Notes: generated from the sequence alone by a model not told the origin. Shown: positions 1 to 11,965, counted from the stretch's first letter. The stretch is DNA of 64,000 nt from Mikania micrantha (GCA_009363875.1 CM018693.1:107586362-107650361), one strand, 5' to 3'. Made by a program: numbers and translations.

Positions 1-1236
1 CTGACTTTACAAAATGAATAAACAAATTTGTGAACACTTACAAAATCTGATTTGTGGGATATGTTTTTGAAAGACAGTTAAGTGAGAAAATAGTTTATGA
101 CTCAAATAAGGCATACACCTGTTATCATGAGATCCAATAAGGTTTCCAATTATTCATGAATTCAAAGTCTGTACACGTGCCATATTGCTGGGACGCACCT
201 AGCTGAAGCCGTCCATTCAGATGAGAATGATTGAATAAAAATAAAAGAAAAAGAAAATCAAGCTGGTATTAAGCTTGTAAAAAAAATAAAATAAGTTCGA
301 TTCCATACACGTGCCATATTACTGGGACGAACCTAGTTGAAGCCGTCCATTTGGATAGAACAAGTCAAGCATGTCAATATAGATCTGTATACGTGCCATA
401 TTACTGGGACGAACCTAGTTGAAGCCGTCCATGAGATTGTGTTGGCCATGTGAGACAAATCAAAAAGATAAATACAAAAAGAAAATAAATTGGAACCTTA
501 TAGAATTCATGATGCTGGGTATTAAGATGTGAGGAGATGAGTTATAAACTGAGTTCAAACCTTTACTGAATAGATAAAACGGGTAACTCAATCAGAAAAC
601 ATAATTGATCATCAAATGAGTTTGATAATTTTGTATTGTAAAGCTTAAAATGGACAGATATATCAGTAATCAGATCACAAGTCAAAAATGTCTGAAATGA
701 ATCATTCAGTGATGCTAATTTGATGTGATTAGGTGTCTGTGTTAATTTATCAATAGACTTCTCACAAAAATATGTGTTTAACTGTTCTTAGTTGTTAGTT
801 ATACAGTTGTATTTTGTTTCAGAAAATCACAAAAAGATTTTATATTTTACATTTCAGTTTAGGTGATCATTTTTAGATTCAGATGTCTGTCTTATCTGAA
901 TCCTGAACAAATCAGACTTATCTTCATAAATGGCATAAGTTTTGATGATCAAGATGAAAAGTTCTTTAAAAGTGTTTTGTGCTTTGTGGTGAAAAACTCC
1001 ATTCGCCCGAATGGTGGTTAGAATCTCTTATTCGACCGAATGATTTCATTCGGCGAATGAGTCTTTCGGCCAAATCACTCATGACAGAATGTACCACATT
1101 CGGCGAATGACTCAATGCCGAATGACTCATTCGTTGGTGTCTTTCGGCGAATGTCTTTGTCACTTGAATCTCATTCGGCGAATGAGTTTAGAGCGAATGG
1201 CTCATTCGCCAGTCTCATTCGGCGAATGACCCACCC
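1..1236. other. Non-coding flank of Copia-like element, with repeats
   Basis: I see no convincing coding sequence here. A block of about 46 bases, containing CATATTACTGGGAC and ending in AGCCGTCCAT, occurs three times (171-216, 305-350, 387-432). From about 990 to 1225 the sequence is packed with CATTCG and CGAATG words, many paired as short inverted repeats. A shorter form of the 46-base block recurs near 53860 inside a solo LTR, which suggests this flank is LTR or retroelement leader DNA. Its left boundary lies outside the window. Confidence 0.55.
171..432 (+). repeat. Three dispersed copies of a 46-bp block
   Basis: The copies lie at 171-216, 305-350 and 387-432, with start-to-start spacings of 134 and 82 bases. 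They differ by only a few bases (for example GCTGGGACGCACC against ACTGGGACGAACC). Spacing is irregular, so this is not a simple satellite. Confidence 0.8.
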
Positions 1237-1890
1237 TATATAAATAGTAAATCGGGTGAACAACCTCATTCGCCCAAATTCTCTTTCGCTCAAAACTGTG
1301 TGAAGCCATTCGCCCGAATATATTCTCTCTTCATTTTCTCATTTTCACTTAATTTTTATTGATCCAGCTCCTGATAATCTCGTTTATTATCATCTCAGGT
1401 ACATTGGGATCAAATATCATCAAATCTTGTCCGTGAAATCATCGAAAACAGTTTGAAATTTCAGATTTTAGGGTTTTCATAATCGCCTTGTCAATAGATG
1501 GTCTAAATGAACTTAAAATCTTAAAAGTCCTGTTTTAAAACTCTTAATCGATCCTCTCTGAGTATAGATATATGAGTTTTGTGGACTGATTTGAGCATCT
1601 AGAAAAAAGGGGGTTTTGAACTTCATCAGACAGCCAAATGTCATCATTCGGCGAATGACTCATTCGGCGAATGAAGCTCATTCGACGAATGACTAAGTCA
1701 GCATATGACTCATTCGGCGAATGAGGTCTGTTCGGCGAATGAAGCTCATTCGGCAAATGTCTCATTCGACCAAAAAGTTCATTCGGTCAAATCATACTCA
1801 TTCGACCATTTTATTTCAACTGTGTTTTTGATCTGATTTCTGTACTGTGTGCAACTGACTGAGTCTAAACAGTTTTTATCTGATTTTCAG
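1237..1890 (+). promoter_or_regulatory. TATA box and probable leader intron before the 1892 ORF
   Basis: TATATAAATA at 1237-1246 is a good plant TATA box. About 150 bases downstream is CTCAG|GTACAT (donor GT at 1399-1400). The sequence TGATTTTCAG ends at 1890, one base before the ATG at 1892. This predicts a 5' leader exon of about 130 bases and a 492-base leader intron (1399-1890). A second cluster of CATTCG palindromes (about 1645-1800) lies in the predicted intron. The splice sites are inferred from sequence only. Confidence 0.5.
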
Positions 1891-1891
1891 A

Positions 1892-4800
1892 ATGGCTGGA
1901 TACAAGTTAGTGACGAAGAACAACATCTGTGCACATTTGAATCTCACCACTCCAAACGCAAAACACTACACTGAGATTATCACTTTTCTCAGGCGTTCGA
2001 GGATATTCACTGCCATCTTAACTTCACATGTGCCATATATTTCACATCAGCCAGACTTCTTGGCATCTGCTGATATCGACTGTGAAGCTGAGCCTACAGT
2101 CATTCGGGGCAAAGTTCGTGGACAAGATGTGGTTATTTTTGCTGAACACATCAGAAGAGTTTATGGTTTCCAAGACACACCTGATCAGCCGTATCTTCTT
2201 GATCGTTATTTAGTTCGGGGCTGTTTTATGAGGTGCAAGTATGAGGGCGACCTAGGAGCAGGGATCCTAAACAAAGCTTACATGTCTCCACAGTTCAAGT
2301 ACCTTGCTCACGTACTGATTCACTGTCTTGGATCAAGGAGAGGAGGATTTGATGACATGAGAGAGACCATACAGTGTGCCTTTGTTGCACTTGTACTGAA
2401 CCTGCCATTCAACTTCTCAGAAATGCTCTTCTCACATTTGAAAGAGAATGTAACTCTGAAAGGGGACAAGAAGTTCTTAATGTACCCTAGATTCTTGCAG
2501 CAGTTGATTGACGCACAGTTGCCTAATCTGCTGAAGATCAATGCTGATATCTTACGCTAGGAGCACATGAATGACACTACTCTAAACAGAGTACTGTCAT
2601 ACAGAGGAAAAGATAGGAAGCCTGCAACTCGATCTTTGTTTGGTCATCTTTCTAGGCCTGATTACATAGCTCCTGTTGGTCGTAGATGGAGACACGATGA
2701 TTCTGATTCGGATATGGAGGACATCGTTATGCCTGATGATGGTGGTGATGATGATGCTGGTGCTGGTGCAGGTGTCAGTGGTGCAGGTGGTGGTGGTAGT
2801 GGTATTGGTGGTGCTGATGAGAGTTCTATTGTTGTGAGCACTGTTAGTGAGAGTGTTGATGCTGATGTTATTATTACCACTGTTGATGTTAGCCTAGTTG
2901 AGGCTTTTGTTGTGACTGCTGAGGCTGGTGTGAGTACTTCCATGGCAGATGATGAGGATGTAGATGTTGATTCACTGTTGGAGCTAGATTTCATGGCTAC
3001 TACCTCCACAGTGACTACTCCTCTTGACACAATAGGCACCACATCTACTGCTGATGGAGATGAGTCTAAGGACTCAAGTAATGATGAGGGTGAAGCTGGT
3101 GCTGATAAAGCTGGTAGTTCTGATTCAGAGGATACGCCAGATGATGAATTCGAGAGTGTATGGATCGGAGGGAGATTGATGAAGCGGAAGAGGAAGAGAA
3201 CTAAAGCAGAGATGGAGAAGATTACTAATCCACTATTTATTCCTGAGTTTGATGTTTCACCTCCTCCACGTTCCTCTATTCCAGCTTCTGCAGCTGTTTC
3301 TGTTGCTGCCGTTCAGTCTTCTTCTTCTGCTGGAAGGAAAAAGAGATCGAGGTTCCTCTTTCAGAGGAGGTCAGAACTGGCGACAGTTGCTACAACTACT
3401 GTTACATCAGTAGCAGCTGTCTCAGTTTCTTCACTGACCAGGTCAAGGGCTATTCCGATTCGTACTATTGTGGCCCCTATGACCACCTCTATTGCCCAGG
3501 CTCCCACATTTACTACTGCTTCTGCTGGTCCCTCCATTTCACGAGCTAACACGTTCGTGCCTACTGTTTCAGTTGTGGATCAGCTTAACACTCTGAACAG
3601 TATGGTACTTAGACTGATGGAGAGGAGCATGGAACAAGAAAAGAAGAATAAGGAGCAGGAACAGATTATTGCCCAGCTCACTCAGCGAGTAGAAGAGCAG
3701 GATACCTTGAGCTGATCTGAGAGCTCGTTCTGCTCAACAAGAGGAGCAGTAACTGAAGTATATTGATGAACATAATCAGTTGGCCCTGACTGCCACTGGT
3801 TTCAATGAAAGAATTATGCTCCTAGAAGCTGAGAACGCAAGACTTGCTGAACTAGTTGAAAGTTCCAAGGAAGGCACTCCGAGAATTGAGGGATCTGAAG
3901 CCAAATCCGATGATTCAGATTCAGACAAGGAAGAGGAAGAAGAAGAAGAAGAAGAAGAAGAAGAAGAAGAAGAAGAAGAAGAAGAAGAAGAAGAAGAAGA
4001 AGAAGAAGAAGAAGAAGAAGAAGAAGAAAAAGAAGAAGAAGAATCTGATGAGGAGAAAGTAGACTATGAAGACACTGATAAAGAAGATGACTCAGATCAG
4101 GACGAGTCAGGAAGCGGGTCTTCTGATTCATCAAGTTCAGATGATGATGATGATGATGATGATCAAGCCCCTTCTACTTCTGAGATCAGATCAAAATCTA
4201 TGCAAGATAAGAAGAAACAGGCTCCTCTGACACAAACTGAAGAACCAGCAGCTACTGAGGAAGTCGAAGCTGTGCCTGTGAGACGTCAATGGGATGAGAC
4301 ACTCACAATGATTCTTGACGCTCAAGGCATCATACAGCACTCAGTCAGCTATGACAAAGAGGAGGGAGAGATTATACATTGCCTATCAAAGGAGCAGATA
4401 GCCGAACTATTCAGGCTAAACCCAGATGAGGTTATCACTGATGATACCTGAGTTCCAGTGTTTGATGAGCCTACTCCAGAGGCTTTTGATGATGTAAACA
4501 AGGTTATTCTTGAAGATATTACTGATGAAGAATACCCAAAGTATACATCAGCTGAGGAAGAGCTACCAACATTTACTGAAGATCTACTGATCCGATACTT
4601 AGAAGAAGAAGTTGAGGTTAGCAAAGTCGAAGCTGATGATCAAAAGAAAAGAAAAGAGGAATAGGAGGCCTACTGGGAGGTCCTCAATAAACAAAGCACC
4701 ATGAAGTTGCCAGCTACGCACAAGAAAGTATACAGAACCAAAGGCTACAAGGCTGGAGATCAAATCTTGAGATGGGCATACTTTCATGATCTTGGGTGCT

Positions 4801-5414
4801 ATGCTGTGAAAAGAGAAAGAGGCATTGACTACTTCAAGCATCCTCATGATTATAAGATGTTGCCAGGTTTGGAAGTCAATCAGTTAGCACGTCTGAGGAT
4901 GCTGTATAGTGAAGATGCTGGAATGTCAGCCTGGTTTTCTCGTCAGATTCAGTACGAATACAGAAAGAGATGGGTGAACTTCCAGCCCCAACAGCCTGAA
5001 CGTTATTATTTGCCAGAAATTGATGGAGACACCCGAAAGCACAAAGTTATCTTGAAGTGGCTTCCTCCAAAAGTTTTGAAGAAGATTCCGTTAAGGAAGA
5101 TGCGACAAGACATTATAGAGGGCTTCCGATGGTGGTATTATGAGGGGCGAAGTGGAGAAGCTGTGATTGTCATGTGTAAAGATAAGAAGTGGGAAACAAA
5201 ATGTATTTTTGATCCAATGTGGTTGACTAATCTGTCCCATAAAGATGTCCAAGCATTGTTTCGTCATCAGATTTTCTTCGATGTACAGGACATGGTACAG
5301 GCACTACAGTTTATGAGAGTGATCCGTCACTGCAGTATATTCAAGATTCATGCTGGAGCAGACTGGAAAGCTATTACTGAGAAGTACTTCAAGAAAGACA
5401 CTTCCAAGGTGTGA
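1892..5414 (+). pseudogene. Broken extra ORF of a Copia-like element (ORF3/env-like position)
   Basis: One long reading frame of about 1,170 codons starts at ATG 1892 and ends at TGA 5412-5414. It is cut by stops at 2558-2560 (TAG), 3750-3752 (TAA), 4449-4451 (TGA) and 4662-4664 (TAG), and by a frame change near 3713. The N-terminal 220 residues form a compact domain with the words KFLMYPRFLQ and FKYLAHVLIHCL. From memory, these resemble hypothetical proteins placed next to Copia pol in Asteraceae annotations. A low-complexity acidic/Ser-Thr region follows, then a basic KRKRKR stretch, a coiled coil (about 3590-3850), a poly-Glu tract, a poly-Asp tract and a C-terminal tryptophan-rich domain (4701-5411). 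The PPT lies 9 bases past the stop, the position of Sirevirus env-like ORFs. Function is unknown. All four stops could arise from CAG, CAA or CGA by one C-to-T change. Confidence 0.6.
3937..4053 (+). repeat. GAA microsatellite coding for poly-glutamate
   Basis: This is an almost perfect (GAA)n run of about 30 units with a few interruptions at its right end. It lies in frame in the broken ORF and encodes about 36 acidic residues. The poly-Lys and poly-Leu ORFs over it are frame shadows. Confidence 0.95.
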
Positions 5415-5423
5415 ACTAGGTCC

Positions 5424-5432
5424 AAGGGGGAG
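5424..5432 (+). promoter_or_regulatory. Polypurine tract of Copia-like element
   Basis: AAGGGGGAG lies 9 bases after the stop at 5414 and just before a TG dinucleotide at 5435. This is the standard plus-strand primer position of an LTR retrotransposon and marks the start of the 3' LTR. Confidence 0.75.
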
Positions 5433-5434
5433 TT

Positions 5435-6030
5435 TGTAGATGCATTTCATGTCCCTAGTTCAATTTTGAATTCACCATCATGTAAAGTTCAAGTTATATT
5501 AATGGAAGTTGTCTTTATGTGTTGATATTAATGCTTAATTGTTGACTATATGTTTGTTTGATTTGATTTAGTAATGTTTAATGTTGAGTATGAGTTCTGA
5601 CCATTCGGGCGAATGACTCTAATGAATGAAGTCATTCGCCGAATGACTCATTCGACTGACTTGTCCATTCGACATAGTCATTCGCCGAATGAGCTGCTTC
5701 GGCCACTCATTCGGCCGAATGACTACAGTCTATAAATACAAGTTCAAATCATTTCAAACCTAACTTTTCCGAGTCCTCATTCTTCCCAGTGCACTCCAGT
5801 GTCAAACCCTTGAAGTTTTGAGCGATTCTTACCGTCCAACTTCGATTCTCAACCCGTGGTGATCGATTCTCACTCACACGTTGATTCTACTCTCTCGATT
5901 CACCATGGTTGCTGTTGGTTTCGATTGGAAAACCCTGGAATAGGATTCCGCACTATTCTAGAGGCTGTCAAACAGATTTCTCTTGGAATCGGATTGTTTC
6001 CGAGCTCCAACTAGGTCCTAAAAACCGGAG
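5435..6030 (+). repeat. 3' LTR of Copia-like element (right end unresolved)
   Basis: The LTR starts TGTAGATGCATTTC directly after the PPT. CATTCG/CGAATG inverted repeats cluster at 5603-5722, immediately before a TATA box (TATAAATA at 5731-5738) and a pyrimidine-rich leader. No terminal CA with a target duplication was found. Sequence typical of another LTR family begins near 6031, so the right end is approximate. Confidence 0.5.
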
Positions 6031-6250
6031 AGATCATTGGTGGTACATGATGGATGGGCGGGGATTTTGAATCCCGAAATTCATTACGGTACGCCAAGGC
6101 CTTATGTGACAGTCTTGGCGGTACGCGACGACATCCAGACGGCAAATCTTTATAAAACCAAGACAATCATTGCTATCTTACCCCTTTTCATCATTATACT
6201 CTACCTTGCACGTCTTCTCTCGACCATATCCCCTGCAAACCCACCTGAAT
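6031..6250 (+). repeat. Truncated 5' LTR of host gypsy relic, left piece
   Basis: This continues at 18902 across the Tekay insertion. It has inverted GGTACGCCAAG / CTTGGCGGTACGC boxes (about 6090-6128) followed by CTTTATAAAACC, a TATA-like box near 6149. The same layout appears on the minus strand at about 26110-25950 in a related solo LTR. The expected TG start of this LTR was not found, so its left part seems lost. Confidence 0.6.
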
Positions 6251-9200
6251 TGTAACATCAGTGCCGGAGCCGTCACCGGAACAGTGATCGTAAACAGTAC
6301 GTGAATAGTAATCAGGTACAAATCTTATGTAATTCAGTGTATTTCATATTCATATCACGTTTCAGTATCATTTTATGCTAACAAAACAGAAAATTTATAA
6401 TCATTTCAGAGAAATCAATTCAGAACAATGGTTCTTGAGTCAGATAATTATCTGGCAACACAGGACCATCATGTGATTTATTTGTTAGGATCTTATTATG
6501 TATAAACGTATGTGAGGCCTTACAGGACAAAACAACACGAATATCGTTAAGTGAATGCTAAACCGACAGATTATTCGTATAGGTGACGATCTGTACGAAT
6601 AAATCTAAAAGTTTAACGTTCTGAATGATATTCGATAATTAGAAAACAATATTGAAAAGTGTAGTTATCGTCGTATTTGATTCGAACAAATACGCGCGAT
6701 GACCGCGCGATTCGATTTAAACGCTAAATAAATATTTTGTAAATTAAATAATTAAAAGATATTTAGTTAATTTATTAGGAATCACAATCTAAAATAAATT
6801 TTATGATTCTATTTTAAAAACCGAGTCGTTTCGTTACGAAAAATACGCGAAAGCGACGTTTCTACGCGAAACCACGCGAAACCGAACGAACCCGAACAAA
6901 CCCGGGTATTTTCCCCACATTTATTGTGGCATTTAATGCCACAACAACCACCATCTACCAGCCATAACTCCATTTTCGTCACCCTCATCCTCAAGCTTTC
7001 TCTCTCTAAAAACCCACCACTTCTCTCTAAGATCTCTAGCTCAAAACTTCACCATTTTGCGTGTTCTTGGTGTCAAAATCACCACCATTTCATGTAGATC
7101 AAGAAAGTACAACAGATCGGGGCTTAGATCCGCTTGATTCGAGGTAAAGATCATGTTCAAGTTCGGTTTTTAGGGTTTTATAAACCCTTTGATCGAACCC
7201 ATCTAGAGCCGGTCATACCAAATTTCTAACCCTTAGGATTCACTCTAGGATACCTTAGAATGGTGTAGGAACAAGATTCACTCAAACCTTTGGTCTAATA
7301 GTTCGAAACCATGGCTGCACAGGTGGGTGGTCGCGCGGCCGAATGACCCCCACCATCAGATGGTCGAATGACCCTAGCATCCACATTCGGCGAATGGCCT
7401 TGGGCCACATTCGCCAGACCCGATCCCATTCGCCACTAGCCTCATTCGATGGTGCAACCAATCGGCCAAGTGGCCCATTCGCTCGACACAACCTATTCGG
7501 CAATAGCCATTCGACCAGTACTCTTATTCGACCTAGATCACATACGGCCAACCTCACATTCGATCGGCCAACTCTCATTCGACTCAAGGCCTCATTCGAC
7601 CATCATCCTTAATCGGCCAAGACTCATTCGACTACCACCTTATTCGGCCAAGATGCATGGGTTACGACCACTTCGATTGAGAGTGGGTTATAAACAGTAA
7701 CCATGAACAAAGGGTATTGCATGCATGGGTAGATTAAAACACTCACACACACACATCTTATACGTATGCATGGTGTGTGTGCGCATGGAAGACACATGAA
7801 AGCATGGGGATACATTAGGGTTTTTATAAATAAAGATCTTCATGGATCATTTTGTACAAAAATCAAGTGTGTCGGGATCAATGTAGCTAAAACATTTGAA
7901 ATTGTCAAGAAATCATATGGATCAAATAAGAACCTAAAGTTTAAGTGTTAATTAAATCATTAACACTTAGACCCTAGGAAAAATGTATAAAGACATGCAA
8001 CTAAATTACGTGGTTTTACTTAAACTATCTTAGCATAGTTAACCTATGTATTGAAAAGAAAACATTGGAAAAATCAAAGTTTTATAAATGGGGCCGAGAA
8101 AGGCCCAATGGGCTCCACTTAGGCCCATCACCTTTAAATTTTATGTCTTTATAAACAAAATGGGGTTTTAGTAAAAGTAAAAGATCCATAAACTTTATTA
8201 AATTATACTAAGTAATGTTTTCTAAATAATTTACTTGGAATGAAATAATTAGAACATGATATGATTAAAGTCTTAAAGTGGTTTCGTGGGGTAAGGGTTA
8301 ACTAAAGGATAATAAGTTAGAACAATTGGAAAGAGTCATAGAAACACATTAGTAATCTAGGACACTTAGTTGCACGCCCGGACTAAACCCTAGACCCAAC
8401 GTCTATTATAAATACTTATCGTATGCGAATTCTCTTAACACAACTCAGGTGATAAAGATACATAGGCAACAGTCAAAGAGTGCGCATTTTGTGATACTTC
8501 ATTTGCACAGCAACACAGGTGAGGTCATTGCCCCTTTTCTAAACATTTTTGTTTTCAAACGCGGGGCTGAGAAGCATGCGTAAACTGTTTTATTTAACTG
8601 TTTATTTGAATGCTTTTATTTATTATATGTTTTACATATATGTTTGTTGATACCCTAGACTCCTGTCTAGAAAATTATTAAACAGATTATGTCGTCAAAT
8701 GAATTTAAGTACTCTTAGGAGTAATACCTTAAATTTAAATCATAATTCAACCCTTAGTTCATCAAGTTCAAATTCAAGAACCTAAATTCAAAGTGAAATC
8801 AAATGAACATAATCAAGAGATCATATTCAAGGGAATCATAACTCAGTGTGTGATCTGAGACCCAAGAATCATAATCAAATCAACTATCATTGGAAATCGG
8901 GGGAATTCAAAAGATCAAGATCAAGAGACTCAAGAAATCAGATATCATAAATGTGTGTGAATCATGTTAATAAGGAAATCATTATGATCTAATGAAATCA
9001 TTAATACTCATGTCAAGGTGGATGTCAGTTGTATATGGAATCAAGACCACGTGTAACACACATATAAAGTCCCACTCAGATGCAGAAGACCTTCGGGTCA
9101 GGCTGTAACGGGCAATAACATGAAAGATCAAATGGAATCAATATCAAAGTCAAAATCATGAGAATCAAGAGATCAAGAATCACAGGATATCCTTAAAGTC

Positions 9201-10132
9201 CCACTCAGATGCAGAAGACCATTGGGTCAGGCTGTAACGGGCAAAACATTAAAATCCCGCTCAGTTCAGGTGTACTCCTTGTGAGTTATGCCTGACATGG
9301 GTCACGTGTGAGAGGTTACAACTTGGACAACCACCCACAACTAAGTCTAATTGATTGGGTCAAATAATACCCAATCATCATGTCTTAGTTGTACTTAAAT
9401 GTTTTATTTAATTATTAAATTAAATATTTGACATTTTACTATTATCTCTGACTTTTGGGAAATTCTATATCTACGATCGAGAATCAAGAGGATCAAAGGC
9501 AAATCAGATTTCAATATCATGATCTAAATCAGAAGTGTTAGGTAAAAATGCTTAATTATTATTAACAACAGTGTCATATGCATATTAGTATGTGGTGGGA
9601 TAGCCTCTGGGCTTGACCCTTTCGTGATTCCCTATATATAAGCATACCGATGTGGATATTACATGTGGAGTTAATGAGGTTAGGGTCTTTACCGAAAGAG
9701 GTTTTCAAATCATTTTCAAATCCTAAAATTATATGAACTCACCAACCATGTGTTGACTTTATTTTTGCATGACTTCTCAGGTGACGAACAGGTCAACTAA
9801 GGAGTTATTCCTTTTGGACTAGGACTTCCGATAGAAGGCTTAGCATTTTGGACCTGCATTATTTTGAAGACATCATTATGCAAATTATTTTGTATATCTT
9901 GTGTAAATACAAGATAGAAATACATGATGTTAATGGTAGATTTACATTGTTAAATTATAAACAATACTGATGTAATTTAACTTTGTAATTCTATTATGTT
10001 TAGCATTTCTCATTTGTATCATGTGCAATGTAAACAATCTGATCATCACGATTATCACTCACGATATCGCGCCCCGGGAACTTTCCGCCCGACGGGACAA
10101 CCGATCCTATCCCGCCAGCTCGGGGTGTGACA
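6251..10132 (+). repeat. 5' LTR of the Tekay-type element
   Basis: The ends are TG...CA and the length of 3,882 bases is long for this lineage. A pyrimidine-rich patch near 6990-7030 suggests a transcription start, and GAG|GTAAAG near 7141-7149 could be a splice donor. A CATTCG inverted-repeat cluster follows at 7336-7655. A 49-base block containing GTCCCACTCAGATGCAGAAG is duplicated at about 9070-9118 and 9196-9244. The module ACTCACCAACC...TGTTGAC...CTCAGGTGACG is at 9735-9790. Small ORFs inside are not conserved genes. Confidence 0.95.
7336..7655 (+). repeat. CATTCG palindrome cluster in 5' LTR
   Basis: There are more than a dozen CATTCG, GAATG and TCGGCC words in about 320 bases, several in inverted pairs such as CATTCG-GC-GAATG near 7386. 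It lies downstream of the likely transcription start. The same cluster recurs in the 3' LTR. Confidence 0.85.
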
Positions 10133-10135
10133 GAT

Positions 10136-10148
10136 TGGTATCAGAGCC
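10136..10148 (+). promoter_or_regulatory. Primer binding site, initiator tRNA-Met
   Basis: TGGTATCAGAGCC starts 3 bases after the LTR end. This is the usual complement of the 3' end of plant initiator tRNA-Met and primes minus-strand DNA synthesis. Confidence 0.93.
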
Positions 10149-10306
10149 ATGGTTATAGAGCAATATAGGTCACTTATTTAAACGGTTTGGCCTAGACTAT
10201 AACCTAGGGACCCTGCATGTAGAGAACTTAGGATTTAAGGCTTATTGCATTGCGTCTTCTGCATTCGATCATTGCACTAACCAATATTCATTTGGTTATG
10301 ATCAGA

Positions 10307-11965
10307 ATGCCGCCACGAAGACAACCTCCGCTGTTGACATCAACACAAGACCAAGCTCCACACTCCTCCACGCCATCTCCAAATGACTCACCACCGCCAC
10401 CTCCTCCACCGCCTCCACCTCCTCCTCCCCTGATCACACAGGCATCAGGTTCAGGCACGACTCCCATACTGGATCCTACCACCATCGCTTTGATGACTCT
10501 ACTGAGCAACCAGATGACCAATCAGATGAAGGAAGCGATACCGGAGATGTTCAACCTTCTCCGTAATGAGATGAACAACACTGGCAACTCATCTGGAGAA
10601 GCCAGTGGGAATACTGGTGGTACCTCACACTACTCCTACAAGTCATTCGTAGGATGTAAGCCGCCTAGCTTTAGTGGATCTGAAGGAGCCGTTGGATTAA
10701 TCCAATGGATTGAAAAGATTGAGGCTACTCTGGACCTCTGTAGCTGTCCAGAGAACCATAAAGTCCGCTACTCTGCTGGAACATTCAACAAGCGGGCTCT
10801 GACCTGGTGGAATGGTCAGATCAACTCCCGAGGGAGAGAAGAAGCTATGGCCATGCCATGGGAGGATTTCAAGACACTGCTGCGAACAGAGTTCTGCCCC
10901 AAGAATGAGCTGCAGAAACTGGAGGTTGAATTATCCAACCATGTGATGAAGGGGGCTGATCACATGGGGTATACAACTCGTTATCATGAGTTGGTTGCTT
11001 TGGTGCCAGACATGGTACCAACTTTAGAGAAGAGGATAGATCGTTATGTAGGTGGACTTCCCGCCTGCATTCAGGGAATGGTTGTTTCAGCCAACCCTAC
11101 TACTGTTGAATCTGCAGTGAGACTGTCTGGAAAACTTACTGATTTGATGGTTGCCTCTGGAGTTCTGAAGAAAGAGGCAGACACCGGCAAGAGAAAGGAA
11201 GAGACTTCGAAGAAGCCACAACATCAGCAACACCCAAAGAAGAAGAAAAAGTTCATAAAGAATTACACTGTGGCTACTCCTCTGAATCAAGTAGCAGTGG
11301 CACAACAAAATGTGCCCAAGAAGCAGTATACTGGCCCACATCCTTTGTGTACTAAGTGCCAGTATTATCACATTGCTAACACTCCTTGCAAGCAATGTAC
11401 GGGATGTGGAAGAAAGGGCCATTGGGTCCAGCACTGCCGGATGACACCTAACCAAGCAGTCAACAATGCTGCTTTGGCTATTCCTCCACCAGCCAACCAG
11501 AACAATGGTGGATGCTTCAACTGTGGCAAACAAGGCCACTTTGCAAAGAACTGCCCGAAGAAGGCACAACAAGCAGTTCAAGCTCCTCGTGGAAGAGCTT
11601 TTGTTATTGGAGCACCAACTGCACGCCAGGACCCGAATGTGGTCACTGGTACGTTTCTCTTACATGACTTTTATGCATCTGTTCTATTTGACACTGGTGC
11701 GGATCAGAGTTTTATCTCTGCCGATTTTGCATGCCAACTAGATTCTATAGAGGAACAGTTAGATTCCCCTTATATAATAGAAGTAGCTAACGGAAAACAG
11801 ATCACAGTTAGTACAGTTCACAGGAATTGCCCATTGACACTTAACGGTCATACATTCTCTATCGATTTGATACCGATGGAGTTGGGTAGTTTCGACATCA
11901 TTGTTGGAATGGATTGGCTTTCCTCTAACCGAGTGGAAGTCATCTGTTCTGAGAAGCTGCTTTGA
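10307..11965 (+). CDS. Gag-protease of the Tekay-type element
   Basis: This 552-residue ORF makes the capsid-like Gag and the aspartic protease. I chose ATG 10307 because MPPRRQ is a common start for this lineage. ATG 10298 is three codons upstream, and the frame is open further upstream only from a TTG. In order: a proline-rich N-terminus, the retrotransposon gag domain with its TWWN core at about residue 167, a lysine-rich linker, two CCHC zinc knuckles (residues 364-377 and 403-416), and the protease site DTGA at residue 462. It ends at TGA 11963-11965, and the same frame continues directly into pol. The TGA is followed by GTT, not a known strong readthrough context, so it may be a recent CGA-to-TGA mutation. 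Confidence 0.92.
   Translation: MPPRRQPPLLTSTQDQAPHSSTPSPNDSPPPPPPPPPPPPPLITQASGSGTTPILDPTTIALMTLLSNQMTNQMKEAIPEMFNLLRNEMNNTGNSSGEASGNTGGTSHYSYKSFVGCKPPSFSGSEGAVGLIQWIEKIEATLDLCSCPENHKVRYSAGTFNKRALTWWNGQINSRGREEAMAMPWEDFKTLLRTEFCPKNELQKLEVELSNHVMKGADHMGYTTRYHELVALVPDMVPTLEKRIDRYVGGLPACIQGMVVSANPTTVESAVRLSGKLTDLMVASGVLKKEADTGKRKEETSKKPQHQQHPKKKKKFIKNYTVATPLNQVAVAQQNVPKKQYTGPHPLCTKCQYYHIANTPCKQCTGCGRKGHWVQHCRMTPNQAVNNAALAIPPPANQNNGGCFNCGKQGHFAKNCPKKAQQAVQAPRGRAFVIGAPTARQDPNVVTGTFLLHDFYASVLFDTGADQSFISADFACQLDSIEEQLDSPYIIEVANGKQITVSTVHRNCPLTLNGHTFSIDLIPMELGSFDIIVGMDWLSSNRVEVICSEKLL

Noticed and set aside
3814..4134. Poly-Leu and poly-Lys ORFs over the GAA repeat
   Set aside because: Frame and strand shadows of the (GAA)n repeat; only the poly-Glu frame fits the surrounding ORF.
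1..5430. Treating 1-1890 and 5435-6030 as a pair of LTRs
   Set aside because: Both have CATTCG clusters before a TATA box, but flanking sequences do not align by eye and no PBS or target duplication was found.
7282..7700. ORFs in both Tekay LTRs (101, 89 and 83 residues)
   Set aside because: They overlap on both strands, come from the CATTCG repeats, and are identical in both LTRs only because the LTRs are young.
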